This document shows, in pieces, positions 34,303-42,984 of a DNA stretch of 64,000 bases (position 1 is its first letter; each line of letters begins with the position of its first letter). The notes below the pieces were generated by a model. That model made no database searches and had not been told where the DNA came from. It saw nothing but the letters and a program-made list of their open reading frames with translations. Both the position numbers and the translations under genes were made by a program. The stretch comes from Streptomyces sp. NBC_00433 (GTDB taxonomy: Bacteria > Actinomycetota > Actinomycetes > Streptomycetales > Streptomycetaceae), in the NCBI GenBank assembly GCA_036015235.1, contig CP107926.1, forward strand, positions 4,917,501-4,981,500. The letters run 5' to 3'.

Positions 34303-34385
34303 CCCCGCACAACCGCCACCGCCAGCGCGCCCCAGCGCACGCGCCAGCAGGCCAGGAAGGCCCCCAGCAGGGGTCTGCCCGAACT

Positions 34386-34426
34386 TACGGATCAGAAGGT
34401 TGCAGGTTCGAATCCTGCCGAGTGCA
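34386..34426 (+). repeat. att core, distal copy (original chromosomal 3' end)
   Basis: 41 bases identical to the other two copies. With the 7 bases that follow it matches the middle copy for 48 bases (30800-30847). This should be the original tRNA-Arg 3' end displaced by both insertions. Confidence 0.92.
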
Positions 34427-34433
34427 CAGCAGG

Positions 34434-34470
34434 CCAGAGGCCCCTCGGGATCATCCCGAGGGGCCTCTGG
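34434..34470 (+). terminator. Original tRNA-Arg terminator
   Basis: A perfect 17-base stem: 34434-34450 (CCAGAGGCCCCTCGGGA) pairs with 34454-34470 around a TCA loop, followed by CTTT. It lies right behind the distal att core. Confidence 0.88.
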
Positions 34471-34845
34471 CTTTGGCCTTGCCGCAGCGTCCGACGGCAA
34501 CGTCCCCCCCCGCAACTTCCGGCGCCGCAGGGGCGATCAGGTTGTCGTCAACGTCCGCGTCCCCGGTGTGAAAGCTCGCGGCGCCCCTCCTGGAACCGTC
34601 GTCGCAGGGGCAACGGCAGCCTGGCCGCGACCCGTTCGCCGTGTGTGTCGGAAGGCCCGACGCGGCAGGTCAGGAGGCGTTGCGCCGCAGCCACTTCAGC
34701 CGTGAACCGCGGATCGGAGCCCCCGGGTGGGCCGGACCATACGGGGAGCAAAGGCACGGAATCCGGAAGTGGGGCTACTGTTAGCATTCAGCCACTCACG
34801 GTAGGTAACAGACCTCCGTTCGTAGACTGAAGGATCGAAGTCAAC
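34471..34845. other. Chromosomal gap after the elements
   Basis: 375 bases without a convincing gene. The last 60 bases before the ATG at 34846 are AT-richer and probably hold the promoter of the secreted protein. Confidence 0.5.
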
Positions 34846-35211
34846 ATGCGCAAGCTCCAGCAACTGGCAGTTGTGGCCATGGCGGTCGGCGGCCTCTCCG
34901 CCATCAGCGCGGGCGTCAGCTTCGCGGACGCACCGGCTGCCCCCCCGCAGGGCCAGTCGCAGGCTCCGGAGGGGACGGAGATCTCTCCGCAGGTGTCGCC
35001 GTCGGTCACTCTCCCGCAGGCTCCGCCGCTCGGGTCCGTCCTGCAGGCTCCTCAGACGGCGCCGGAGGTGCAGAACAACCTCTTCCGCCCTTACCAGGAG
35101 TGCAGCCCGCAGACGGTGCTCCAGGCCAACCTCCCGATCGCCGTCCTCGGCGGCGAGTCCAAGACCGCGGGTGACACCTGCACCCAGATCAACAACGCCT
35201 TCGAAGACTAG
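34846..35211 (+). CDS. Small secreted protein with two cysteines (1 of 4)
   Basis: 121 residues. Sec signal peptide MRKLQQLAVVAMAVGGLSAI with cleavage near SFA (about 27). A Pro/Gln-rich stretch (about 30-80) precedes a C-terminal part PYQECSPQTVLQANL and GDTCTQINNAF with two cysteines 33 residues apart. Layout resembles the next three genes. Rodlin-like size and cysteine count, but no clear rodlin motif. Function unknown. Confidence 0.75.
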   Translation: MRKLQQLAVVAMAVGGLSAISAGVSFADAPAAPPQGQSQAPEGTEISPQVSPSVTLPQAPPLGSVLQAPQTAPEVQNNLFRPYQECSPQTVLQANLPIAVLGGESKTAGDTCTQINNAFED

Positions 35212-35236
35212 AAAGAGACCGGACGGATGCGCCCGC

Positions 35237-35271
35237 CATGCCCCCGGGGTGTTGTCGCCCCCGGGGGCATG
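35237..35271 (+). terminator. Strong hairpin terminator
   Basis: CATGCCCCCGGGG (35237-35249) and CCCCGGGGGCATG (35259-35271), a perfect 13-base stem 25 bases after the secreted-protein stop. Confidence 0.85.
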
Positions 35272-35506
35272 CTGCTTCCCATTGGTCCGAACGGGTTGCT
35301 TTCCGGAGCGTCTTCGGCGTCGGGCGCACGGACCCGGAACCCCTTGCGGCGTGGGGTTTCAGGGGCCACACCAGCCACATGGCCCCTTTCGCACCGAGTT
35401 GCTAATGTGCGCGGCGTTTCTGGAGACACGCGCTGGCTTGAGTACATTTAGCCATGCCTGGGACTCTCTGTCACAGATGCAACTGATTCACCAACCGGAG
35501 GATGAA

Positions 35507-35782
35507 ATGCGCAAGATGCAGAAGGTGGCCCTCGTGGCGGCCATGCTCGGCAGCATCGGCTTCGCGGGCGCGGGCACTGCCTTCGCCGGGGAGCACGGCG
35601 GCGACTCGTTCCAGGTGTCGCAGAGCACCTCGTGCAAGTCGCACGACCTGAACGTCGACGTTCTGGGCGAGGTCGGCATCCTGAACGGCCTGCTGGGCAA
35701 CGCGCTCAACGGCGAGGGCAACCCCGGTGCCCAGGCCACCAGCCTCGGCTCCACCATGGGCTGCAACAACAGCGCCTTCTGA
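35507..35782 (+). CDS. Small secreted protein with two cysteines (2 of 4)
   Basis: 91 residues. Signal peptide MRKMQKVALVAAMLGSIGFA with cleavage near AFA. The mature part contains STSCKSHDLNVDVLGEVG, a GILNGLLGNALNGEGNPGAQ stretch and ends MGCNNSAF, giving two cysteines about 45 residues apart, likely a disulfide. CCGGAGG lies 5 bases before the ATG. It is a close paralogue of the gene at 36107. Probably a surface or aerial-hypha protein; family function unknown. Confidence 0.82.
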   Translation: MRKMQKVALVAAMLGSIGFAGAGTAFAGEHGGDSFQVSQSTSCKSHDLNVDVLGEVGILNGLLGNALNGEGNPGAQATSLGSTMGCNNSAF

Positions 35783-36106
35783 GCGCTGACGGTCAGTAAC
35801 TGACCTCGGGGACCACCGCGGCGAGCCGCTTCATCGCGGCCTGCGTCTCGATGGTCCCCGTCCGCCCTTCCGGTGCCGCCCGGGTCCCCGGGCGGCACGG
35901 CGGGCGAGCGGAAGCCGATCGGGTGTGGGTGACAGACCGGTCGCCCCGGAGACCACCGATTACGGGTCTCGCGGGAGACCGACACGGACGCCCGCGAGCG
36001 GCCCCCGCCACCACGAGCATCACGCGCACCCAGTCGCGGAACGGCCAGAGATCCATTCGACGGGACTGGTGCGCGCATCGCGTCACACTCAATCAGCGGA
36101 GGAAAA
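35783..36106. other. Intergenic region between the paralogous secreted proteins
   Basis: 324 bases, no gene seen. The end carries GCGGAGGAAAA, the ribosome site of the next gene. Confidence 0.55.
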
Positions 36107-36379
36107 ATGAACAAGTTCTACAAGGCCGCGGCCGTTGCCGCCATGCTCGGCAGCATCGGCTTCATCGGCATGGGCACCGCTTCCGCCAGCGACGGCGGCA
36201 GTGACTTCGCGGTGTCGCAGAGCACCTCGTGCAAGTCGCACGACCTGAACCTCGACGTGCTCGGCGAGGTCGGCGTCCTCAACGGCGTCCTGGGCGGCGC
36301 GCTCAACGGTGAGGGCAACCCGGGTGCCCAGGCCACGCACCTGGGCTCGGACATGGGTTGTAGCAACAGCGCCTTCTGA
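36107..36379 (+). CDS. Small secreted protein with two cysteines (3 of 4)
   Basis: 90 residues. Signal peptide MNKFYKAAAVAAMLGSIGFI, cleavage near ASA. The mature chain is almost the same as at 35507: STSCKSHDLNLDVLGEVG, GVLNGVLGGALNGEGNPGAQ and MGCSNSAF. The upstream regions differ, so this is an older duplication with separate promoters. Function unknown. Confidence 0.82.
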   Translation: MNKFYKAAAVAAMLGSIGFIGMGTASASDGGSDFAVSQSTSCKSHDLNLDVLGEVGVLNGVLGGALNGEGNPGAQATHLGSDMGCSNSAF

Positions 36380-36502
36380 GCTGACTACGGCCGCAGTTAG
36401 TACGGGGACGGGTCCCGGATCCATGCCGCACGCCGGCGCCGGGGCCTGTCTTCAGGGAATCCGTCAGGTCCGAGTCCGGCACCGACCGCGAAAGAACGGC
36501 AC

Positions 36503-36847
36503 ATGCTCACCACGAAGAAGATCGTCACCGTTTCCTGGATCCTGGGCGGCCTGTCCATGGCCGGCGTAGGCATCGGCCACGCCTACGCGTCAGCACCCAT
36601 GGACTGCACGCGCGACGCCCAGGGCGGCGTCACCTGCGTCTCCAAGACCGAGAAGGACTACACCACCGACGACGGCCGCTACCACCTGGAGCAGAGCCAG
36701 GAGTGCACCCATGACGGGCGGGACGTGGTGGACACGCCCCAGACCGGGACGGGACTGCCGGGGACCACGAAGATCGGGCCTGCCGTGGGCTGCTCCAACA
36801 CCGCGCCGGCGCCGGAGGGCTTCACGGCGCCCGACATCTCGCGCTGA
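36503..36847 (+). CDS. Small secreted protein with cysteine pairs (4 of 4)
   Basis: 114 residues. Signal peptide (KKIVTVSWILGGLSMAGVGI) with cleavage near AYA. The mature part has PMDCTRDAQGGVTCVSKTEK, then HLEQSQECTHDGRD and GPAVGCSNTAPAP. The last two cysteines are spaced and flanked as in the two paralogues upstream (QSxxC ... GCxN), so it is probably a divergent relative with an added N-terminal pair. Confidence 0.75.
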   Translation: MLTTKKIVTVSWILGGLSMAGVGIGHAYASAPMDCTRDAQGGVTCVSKTEKDYTTDDGRYHLEQSQECTHDGRDVVDTPQTGTGLPGTTKIGPAVGCSNTAPAPEGFTAPDISR

Positions 36848-37213
36848 GCCGCGCCGCCGTCAGTGCGGTCCGGGCCACCACGGGCGATCCGGGCCGGCGA
36901 ACAGGGTCAGCCACAGCCCCGGCCGACAGCGGGTCGGACCCGAGTCGCCCGGGGCTCGCGATCTCCTGTGCGGCGCCGGAACACCGCCCGCGCCGGTGCC
37001 CTCGCATGGCGGGGTCCACCCCATTCAGCCGGTCCCACGGGATCGGCCTTCACCCGTTCCCGTGGCCGATCGGCCCGTGCCCCCACACGCCCGGCAGTCG
37101 AGGGGCGTTGCCGACGTACGGAGCACGGACCGCTCCGGACCGTCGGCCCTGTCGCCACCTCGGAACCATCCCCCCGGCCCCGCCCTCCAGGCCCGCCCTC
37201 CCGGCGGCCCCGG
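36848..37213. other. Intergenic region
   Basis: 366 GC-rich bases between converging genes. No convincing gene; no strong hairpin found by eye. Confidence 0.5.
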
Positions 37214-38206
37214 TCACTCCGCGCCGACGAAGCTGCCTTGTGTCTCCGGGCGCCGGGCAGTGCCCATCCACTCGACCGGGTTGGTGTACGGCAGGTCGGT
37301 GAGCGGCTCACCGGTGCAGAACCGGGTGATCAAGTCGCAGAACTCCGGCATCCGTTCGACCGGGCTCAGGTGGTCGGCGTGCTTGATGGTCGTGAAGGCG
37401 GCAGCCGGAAGCACGGCGGCGACGTCGCGGCCCATCGCGGGCGTGCAGAGCGTGTCGTACTCACCTGTGAAGACCACCGAGGGCACGGCGGGCACCGGTA
37501 GGTCCCTGTACCAGTCGTGGCTCATCAGGCGGGCGTTGTGCTCCAGCGACTTCATGATGTCGCTCTCGGACTGCGCCATGAACTGCCCGTACAGCAGCCG
37601 GGAGACGACCTCGTGCTTGTGGACCAGGCCGGTACCGGCGGGAGACATGAACCGCTGGACGAGCTCGGACGCGATCTGCGCACGGTCGCCGAGTTCGAGC
37701 ATCCGGGCCCAGCGCGGTACCGCTGCGGCGTAGTCGTCGGGGATGACCTTCGTCATTCCCACCAGGCCCAACTTCGCCACATAGCCGGGGTGGTGCTGGG
37801 CGAAGCGCAAGGCGATGGCCCCGCCGAAGCAGCTGCCCACGAGGTTGGCCCGGGACACGCCCAGCTCATCCAGCATGTGGCGCACATTGGCGGAGAGGAA
37901 GTCCAGGTCGTGGACGGCGGGGAGGAAGTCCGCCTCGCCGTAGCCGGGAAGGTCGACGGTGATCATCGTGGCGTGCGCGGCCAGCCACTTCTGGTGCCGC
38001 AGCCACGCGTAGCGGTTCTGCGAGGAGCCGCCCAGGAGCACCAGCGGCTCGGTCCGAGGACTCTCCTGGCGCACCACGCGGCAGTGGTAGCCGAACCCCT
38101 CGAAGGTGAACCGCCGCTCCTCCACCCGCACTTCGGCCGGGTCCCTTTGGCCGGGGCAGGGCGCCAGCACCGAAGTGTCCTGTGCTGTGCTGATGTCAGA
38201 GCGCAT
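37214..38206 (-). CDS. Alpha/beta hydrolase with a Cys nucleophile elbow
   Basis: 330 residues. Alpha/beta hydrolase fold: LVLLGGSSQNRYAWL as oxyanion region, then ANLVGSCFGGAIALRFAQHH as nucleophile elbow, VVFTGEYDTLCTP with the acid and TIKHADHLSP with the His. The elbow reads G-S-C-F-G, so the nucleophile position is Cys rather than Ser. ATG at 38206 has GGAGA 5 bases upstream. Substrate unknown; the gene stands alone. Confidence 0.82.
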   Translation of the reverse strand: MRSDISTAQDTSVLAPCPGQRDPAEVRVEERRFTFEGFGYHCRVVRQESPRTEPLVLLGGSSQNRYAWLRHQKWLAAHATMITVDLPGYGEADFLPAVHDLDFLSANVRHMLDELGVSRANLVGSCFGGAIALRFAQHHPGYVAKLGLVGMTKVIPDDYAAAVPRWARMLELGDRAQIASELVQRFMSPAGTGLVHKHEVVSRLLYGQFMAQSESDIMKSLEHNARLMSHDWYRDLPVPAVPSVVFTGEYDTLCTPAMGRDVAAVLPAAAFTTIKHADHLSPVERMPEFCDLITRFCTGEPLTDLPYTNPVEWMGTARRPETQGSFVGAE

Positions 38207-38509
38207 AGTGTCTCCGAATGCGTGAGGGAGGTTGGGTAGAATGCCATAATCCTCCCCATAGGTGCATTTGGCCTCTAAATCTGCTCCCGGTGGCGTGTCG
38301 GGCATCACTTGTACACGATCGGGGACGCCGGCAGGGCTTTCCGGACGGTCGACGAGCCGTTTGCCGGGCTGGTGGCAGCGGTGGTGGCCGTGGTGGCCTA
38401 CGCGGGTTGAGCTGACCGAGTACCCCCGACTGCGGCGGCCGGAGAAGCGGCTGCGCCCGGGGGCCGCTCGGTGGGACGATGCGTTGGGATCGTCTCGTAG
38501 GGGGAGCCA
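38207..38509. other. Intergenic region
   Basis: 303 bases holding the promoter of the hydrolase on the minus strand and, at its right end, GGGGGAGCCA before the GTG of a small membrane protein. AT-richer around 38240-38280. Confidence 0.5.
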
Positions 38510-38683
38510 GTGGTCGCCGTGCGTGTGGTCAAGAATGTCGTCGCCAGCGTGCTCATGGTGGGCGGACTGGTGCTGAGCCGGCGGGAGTGGCGGCGGCGGA
38601 CGTCGTCGCGCAGCAGGCGTCTGGGGCTCTCCGGGCTGGGGCTGGTCCTGTGCTGGTGCGCTGTCATGGTCAGCCAGTCGTAG
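38510..38683 (+). CDS. Small single- or double-TM protein
   Basis: 57 residues: VVAVRVVKNVVASVLMVGGL as a first hydrophobic segment, a very basic middle (RREWRRRTSSRSRR), and LGLSGLGLVLCWCAVMV as a second. GGGGAG lies 4 bases before the GTG. Its 3' end overlaps the convergent lipase gene by 14 bases. No family recognised. Confidence 0.5.
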   Translation: MVAVRVVKNVVASVLMVGGLVLSRREWRRRTSSRSRRLGLSGLGLVLCWCAVMVSQS

Positions 38684-39761
38684 CGGTCGGCCGTGTCGTG
38701 AGGTGCGCGAAGCGCAGGACGGCGTCGGTCACGGCGTGGAACCGCACGGAGTGGAACTGGTCGAAGCTGTGCTGCGTGCCGGGCAGTTCGGCGTACGCGA
38801 CCGGCCGGCGGGAGGTCGCGCGGAGTCGGGCGGCGAAGCTCTGGGCGTCCTCGCGCAGGACCAGGGTGTCGAGGGAACCGTGGACGATGAGGAAGGGCGG
38901 GGCGTCGGGGTTGGCGCCGGCGTGCGGGGAGGCGGAGTCGGGGCCGGCGTCGCCGTAGTAGCCGTAGAGCCCGATGACGCCGGTGACTTCGGTGCCGGTG
39001 AGCGCGGCGGTCGCCGCCAGGTGGGCGCCCGCGGAGCCGCCGACCAGGAAGATGGTGTCGGAACTCCCTCCATAAGCAGGGGCGTTCGCGCGGGCCCAGG
39101 CGACGACGGTACGGGCGTCGGCGAGCTGTTCGGCGTAAGGGGTGCGCAGGAGGCGGTAGTCGGCGCTCACGCAGACCCATCCCTCGGCGGCCAGGCGGTA
39201 GATCAGGGAGCGGCAGCCGAGCATCTTGCTGCCGGTGCGGAAGCCGCCGCCGTGCAGGTAGACCATGACGGGGGCGTCGGTGCGCTGGGCCCGGCGGGAG
39301 ACGTAGACGTCGAGGCGGTTGCCGCGCCGGGCGGGGCCGTAGCGCTGGTTGCGTATCCGGCGGACGTCGGGGCGCCAGGAGATGAAGGGCAGCAGCACCG
39401 TCCGCCACCATGAAGCCCGGGTGTAGCGGGGGGCCGCGCCGGGCCCGAAGGCGTCTTCGAGTGCGGCCGACAGCACAGGGCGGGCGGTGCGGGCGCGGGA
39501 AGCGATCAGGGCGAGTTCGAGCACGGTGAGGGCGCTGAAGGCGGTGGCGAGCCACCACACCGGGCTGCCGAGGTCCGCGTCCGGCAGGACCGTGGCCGTG
39601 CGCGACAGCAGCCACCAAAGGAACAGGTAGGGCTGCTCGTTGACGAGGAAGCCGAGGGTGAACTGCGGATTCCACGGTGTGCTGCGGCGTGGCCGCGGCG
39701 GGCGCAGCGCGAGCAGTGCGCACAGCGCCAGCAGCAGTGCCGTACTCAGTGCCCCGGCCAT
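38670..39761 (-). CDS. HSL-type alpha/beta hydrolase with N-terminal membrane segments
   Basis: 363 residues. Hydrophobic segments at about 3-20, 40-60 and 65-90 anchor it to the membrane. The catalytic domain (about 130-355) has the HGGG oxyanion motif (VYLHGGGFRTGS), nucleophile elbow FLVGGSAGAHLA, acid in LIVHGSLDTLVL and His in PGTQHSFDQF: an esterase/lipase of the hormone-sensitive lipase family. A hypothetical gene lies 36 bases upstream on the same strand. Confidence 0.9.
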   Translation of the reverse strand: MAGALSTALLLALCALLALRPPRPRRSTPWNPQFTLGFLVNEQPYLFLWWLLSRTATVLPDADLGSPVWWLATAFSALTVLELALIASRARTARPVLSAALEDAFGPGAAPRYTRASWWRTVLLPFISWRPDVRRIRNQRYGPARRGNRLDVYVSRRAQRTDAPVMVYLHGGGFRTGSKMLGCRSLIYRLAAEGWVCVSADYRLLRTPYAEQLADARTVVAWARANAPAYGGSSDTIFLVGGSAGAHLAATAALTGTEVTGVIGLYGYYGDAGPDSASPHAGANPDAPPFLIVHGSLDTLVLREDAQSFAARLRATSRRPVAYAELPGTQHSFDQFHSVRFHAVTDAVLRFAHLTTRPTATTG

Positions 39762-39797
39762 GTGGTGCCCCCTCCGTCGTGGGTCTGCGGGCCGCGG

Positions 39798-40184
39798 TCA
39801 GGCCAGGGCGGGCAGGAAGCCGCCGCGGGCGGTGCCGGGGGCCAACAGGGCTGACCAGTCGATGACTTCGGGCAGCCGGTCCATGGAGAGGACGACCGCC
39901 CCGCCGGCGCCTTCCGCGTCCGTGCACCAGTCGGCCATCTCCCCGGGCCCGTCGGTGACGTCCAGGACGGGCGCGGCGAGTGCGGGGATGAGGACGCCGT
40001 GGTCGCCGGGGCCGTCCACGACGCAGAGGGTGGGCCGGGGCACGATGCTCCACCCTTCGCACAGGGGCACCGTCTCGCCGGGCGCCGCCAGCAGCGGCAG
40101 CGCGTCGTGGACCGGCGCGTCGGCCAGGAGCAGCAGCGGTGTGGCGCCGCGGACGAACAGGGTTTTCTCGGAAGCCAGAAGCAC
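39798..40184 (-). CDS. Hypothetical protein upstream of the lipase
   Basis: 128 residues from a GTG at 40184. Start uncertain because the frame is open to 40430 and no good ribosome site is visible. The chain has protein-like composition: TLFVRGATPLLLLADAPVHD, RPTLCVVDGPGDHGVLIPAL, VVLSMDRLPEVIDWSALL. It may form an operon with the HSL-type hydrolase. No family recognised. Confidence 0.55.
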   Translation of the reverse strand: MLLASEKTLFVRGATPLLLLADAPVHDALPLLAAPGETVPLCEGWSIVPRPTLCVVDGPGDHGVLIPALAAPVLDVTDGPGEMADWCTDAEGAGGAVVLSMDRLPEVIDWSALLAPGTARGGFLPALA

Positions 40185-40404
40185 AGCGCCACTGTCCCAG
40201 GCCGGGGCGGGCGGCGGCGCGCCGGGGCGGAGTTGACGCCACGGCGTCGGGCCGAGGTGCCGGGGCGGCAGTCCGGGGCCGAGCCGCCGACACGGCGGTG
40301 TGGGCGCCGAGTTGCCGACACGGCAACAGGAGTCGCCTGCCGTACGCGGCGCGCGGCATGATCGAAGCCGCTCGCCACCCACCGGGAGAACCGTGGAGGG
40401 AACC

Positions 40405-41385
40405 ATGCCGCCGTACGCCGCTGATGTCACGCACCGCCTTGTCGCCTCGCCCGCGGGGCGCGTCCACCTGGTCGAGCAGGGCTCGGGGCCCCTGGTGCTG
40501 CTCGTCCACGGCTTCCCCGAGTCCTGGTACGCCTGGCGGCACCAGCTGCCGGCGCTGGCCGCGGCCGGCTACCGGGCGGTGGCCGTCGATGTGCGCGGCT
40601 ACGGGCGGTCCTCGAAGCCCGAGGGCGTCGAGGCCTACCGGATGCGGGAGTTGGTGGCGGACGCCGTCGCAGTGGTGCACGGCCTCCGGGAGCGGGAGGC
40701 GGTGGTCGTCGGGCACGACTGGGGTGCGGGCGTGGCCGCGAACTCCGCGCTGCTCAGGCCGGACGTCTTCCGCGCGGTCGGGCTGCTGAGCGTCCCGTAC
40801 GCGCCGCGCGGCGGGCCGCGGCCCAGCGAGGTCTTCGCGGGGATGGGCGGGGACGAGGAATTCTATGTCTCGTACTTCCAGCGGCCGGGACGGGTCGAGG
40901 CGGAGATCGAGCCCGACGTACGCGGCTGGCTCGCGGGCCTGTACGCGTCGCTGTCCGCCGACACGATGCCCGCGCCCGGGGCGCCCGACCCGCATTTCGT
41001 CGGCCGGGGCGGCGAGTTGCGCGACCGCTTCCCCGCGGGGACGCTGCCCGGCTGGCTCGGCGAGGACGACCTCGACGTCTACGCCGAGGAGTTCGAGCGG
41101 ACCGGCCTGAGCGGGGCGCTGGCGCGCTACCGCGCCATGGACCGGGACTGGGAGGACCTCGCCGACGTGGACGGCGCCCCGATCACCCAGCCGTCCCTCT
41201 TCGTCGGCGGCGGCCTGGACGCCTCCACGACCTGGATGTCCGACGCGATCAAGGCCTATCCCGTGACGTTGCCCGGCCTGGTCTCCTCGCACATCCTTGA
41301 AGGCTGCGGCCACTGGATCCAGCAGGAGCGCCCCGCCGAGATCAACCGGCTGCTGATCGACTGGCTCGGTGCGCTGCCGCGCTGA
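40405..41385 (+). CDS. Epoxide hydrolase (alpha/beta fold)
   Basis: 326 residues. LLVHGFPESWYAWRHQL is the epoxide-hydrolase oxyanion motif, and VVGHDWGAGVAANSAL carries the Asp nucleophile. GGGLDASTTW should hold the charge-relay acid and LEGCGHWIQQERP the His. The ATG is preceded by GGAGGG. It acts in the cytoplasm on epoxides; the substrate is unknown. It is followed by the GGCT-like gene on the same strand. Confidence 0.92.
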   Translation: MPPYAADVTHRLVASPAGRVHLVEQGSGPLVLLVHGFPESWYAWRHQLPALAAAGYRAVAVDVRGYGRSSKPEGVEAYRMRELVADAVAVVHGLREREAVVVGHDWGAGVAANSALLRPDVFRAVGLLSVPYAPRGGPRPSEVFAGMGGDEEFYVSYFQRPGRVEAEIEPDVRGWLAGLYASLSADTMPAPGAPDPHFVGRGGELRDRFPAGTLPGWLGEDDLDVYAEEFERTGLSGALARYRAMDRDWEDLADVDGAPITQPSLFVGGGLDASTTWMSDAIKAYPVTLPGLVSSHILEGCGHWIQQERPAEINRLLIDWLGALPR

Positions 41386-41415
41386 TACGGCGGAGCGTGT
41401 CGATACGATCACGCC

Positions 41416-42063
41416 ATGCAGGCAAGCGGGCCGGTCGGCGCCGGGCGGGTCTGGTACGCGGCGTACGGCTCCAACATGGATACGGCACGGTTGCGTTGCT
41501 ATCTGGCGGGCGGCTGCCCGCCGGGCGGGAACCGTACGTATCCAGGGGCTCGGGACCGCAGCGTGCCGGTGCGGTCGGCGGCCGTCGAACTGCCCGGGGT
41601 GGTGTACTTCGCGGACCGGTCGCCGGTGTGGCTGGGCGGGCGCGCCTTCTACGACCCGGACGCGGACGGCACGGTGTGGGCGCGGGCGCATCTGGTGACC
41701 GCGGGGCAGTTCTCCGACATCGCCGCCCAGGAGATGTACCGGCCGCCCGGCCAGGACCTCGACTTCGGCGCGGTGCTCGCGGACGGCCGGGCGCGGCTCG
41801 GTCCGGGACGCTACGAGACGCTGGTCCATGCGGGCGACCTGGACGGCCTCCCCCTGCTGACGTTCACGGCGCCTTGGCGGCTCGACGACGTGGCATGGAC
41901 GAAGCCGTCGGCCGCGTACGTACGGCTGATGGCCGCAGGCCTGCTCGGCGCGGGCGCGTGGGAGGCGGGCGCGATCGCCCGCTATGTCGCGTCGCGGCCG
42001 GGCGCCGCGGGGCACTGGACGGCCGAGGAGGTCATGCGGCTGCTCGCCGACGCCGCCATCTGA
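41416..42063 (+). CDS. Gamma-glutamylcyclotransferase-like protein
   Basis: 215 residues. WYAAYGSNMDTARLRCYL is the substrate-loop motif of the GGCT/AIG2 fold, and GVVYFADRSPVWLGGRAFY fits its second strand. Members release 5-oxoproline from gamma-glutamyl peptides; the actual substrate of this long form is unknown. It lies 30 bases after the epoxide hydrolase and 20 before the PhzF gene, so the three may be co-transcribed. Confidence 0.82.
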   Translation: MQASGPVGAGRVWYAAYGSNMDTARLRCYLAGGCPPGGNRTYPGARDRSVPVRSAAVELPGVVYFADRSPVWLGGRAFYDPDADGTVWARAHLVTAGQFSDIAAQEMYRPPGQDLDFGAVLADGRARLGPGRYETLVHAGDLDGLPLLTFTAPWRLDDVAWTKPSAAYVRLMAAGLLGAGAWEAGAIARYVASRPGAAGHWTAEEVMRLLADAAI

Positions 42064-42083
42064 CGGGCGTCTACGCTCCCGGC

Positions 42084-42929
42084 ATGGGAATGCGCGAGCC
42101 GCTCGTCACGATGGTCCACGCGTGCCGGCGGGACGGGCGCGGCGGCAGCCCGACCGCGGTCCTCGCCGAGACGGGGCTGGGCGACGAGGAGCGGGCGGCG
42201 GTGGCCCGGCGGTCCGGCGCCTCGCACGCGGTCTTCGTGGCCGAGGGCGCTGTGGACGGCGAGGGCGCGGCGCTGCGGTTCTTCACCGCCGAGGGCGAAC
42301 TGCCGTCCTGCGGGCACGGGACGGTGGCGGCGCTGGCGTATCTGGCCGAACGGGCGGGGGGCGGGACGCGGCGGCCCTACGAGGCCACGCTGCGGGCCGG
42401 CGGCCGGGACTTCGCCGGGCGCGCGGCACGGGACGGCGGCGCCTACCTGGCCGAATTCCGCACCGGGAAGGTGGACTTGCGGGCGGCGGCGGAGGACGAG
42501 GCCGGGCCGGTGCGCGAGGCCTTCCGCCGTACGACAGAGGGCTTCCCGGACGGCGCGCTGATCGCCTCGCTCGGGCGGCCGCGGCTGCTGCTGCCGGTGG
42601 CGGACCGGGACGTCCTCGGCGCGCTCGACCCGGACCAGGAGCGGCTGCGCGCCGCCTGCGACCGGCTCGGCCTGCTGGGCTGTTACGCCTATACGCCGCC
42701 GGCGGAAGGCGGGCGTCTCGCGGCCCGGATGTTCGCACCGTCCATCGGGGTGCCCGAGGACATCGCCAACGCCAACAGCACGGCCTGCCTGGCCGCTTGG
42801 CTCGCCGGGCGGGGCGTGGCCGGTGTGACCGTCGAGACGGGTGACGCGCTGGGCGTGCCGTCCGCGGTCACGGCGGTCGCGGAGCCGGACCTGTCGGTGC
42901 GGGTCGGCGGGTGGGCGGCCGTGGGGTGA
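42084..42929 (+). CDS. PhzF-family isomerase-like protein
   Basis: 281 residues, two similar alpha/beta domains as in diaminopimelate epimerase folds. The first has RFFTAEGELPSCGHGTVAAL. The second has SIGVPEDIANANSTACLAAW, the counterpart of the EDPATGSA motif of PhzF proteins. PhzF itself isomerises a phenazine precursor; most homologues have unknown substrates, and no other phenazine gene is nearby. Confidence 0.88.
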   Translation: MGMREPLVTMVHACRRDGRGGSPTAVLAETGLGDEERAAVARRSGASHAVFVAEGAVDGEGAALRFFTAEGELPSCGHGTVAALAYLAERAGGGTRRPYEATLRAGGRDFAGRAARDGGAYLAEFRTGKVDLRAAAEDEAGPVREAFRRTTEGFPDGALIASLGRPRLLLPVADRDVLGALDPDQERLRAACDRLGLLGCYAYTPPAEGGRLAARMFAPSIGVPEDIANANSTACLAAWLAGRGVAGVTVETGDALGVPSAVTAVAEPDLSVRVGGWAAVG

Positions 42930-42984
42930 GCCGGGCCCGTCGGCTGCCAGGGCGGTGTCGGACCCCCGTTCTACGGTGGTGGGT

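Larger units (their letters stand above)
30842..34426. mobile_element. Second, degraded element in the same tRNA site (about 3.6 kb)
   Basis: Lies between the second and third att cores. It retains a broken integrase next to the core, a GntR C-terminal fragment, the ATPase-XRE fusion and an XRE-TPR regulator. No xis, rep or transfer gene remains, so it is a remnant that can at most be mobilised by another integrase. Confidence 0.82.

Noticed and set aside
34471-34845. Coding frames in the gap after the distal att site
   Set aside because: Short, overlapping on both strands, with no ribosome site or motif.
38398-42015. A 1205-residue open frame on the minus strand
   Set aside because: It overlaps several well-supported genes in other frames, is Arg/Pro-rich and repetitive, and matches no family: a GC-bias artefact.
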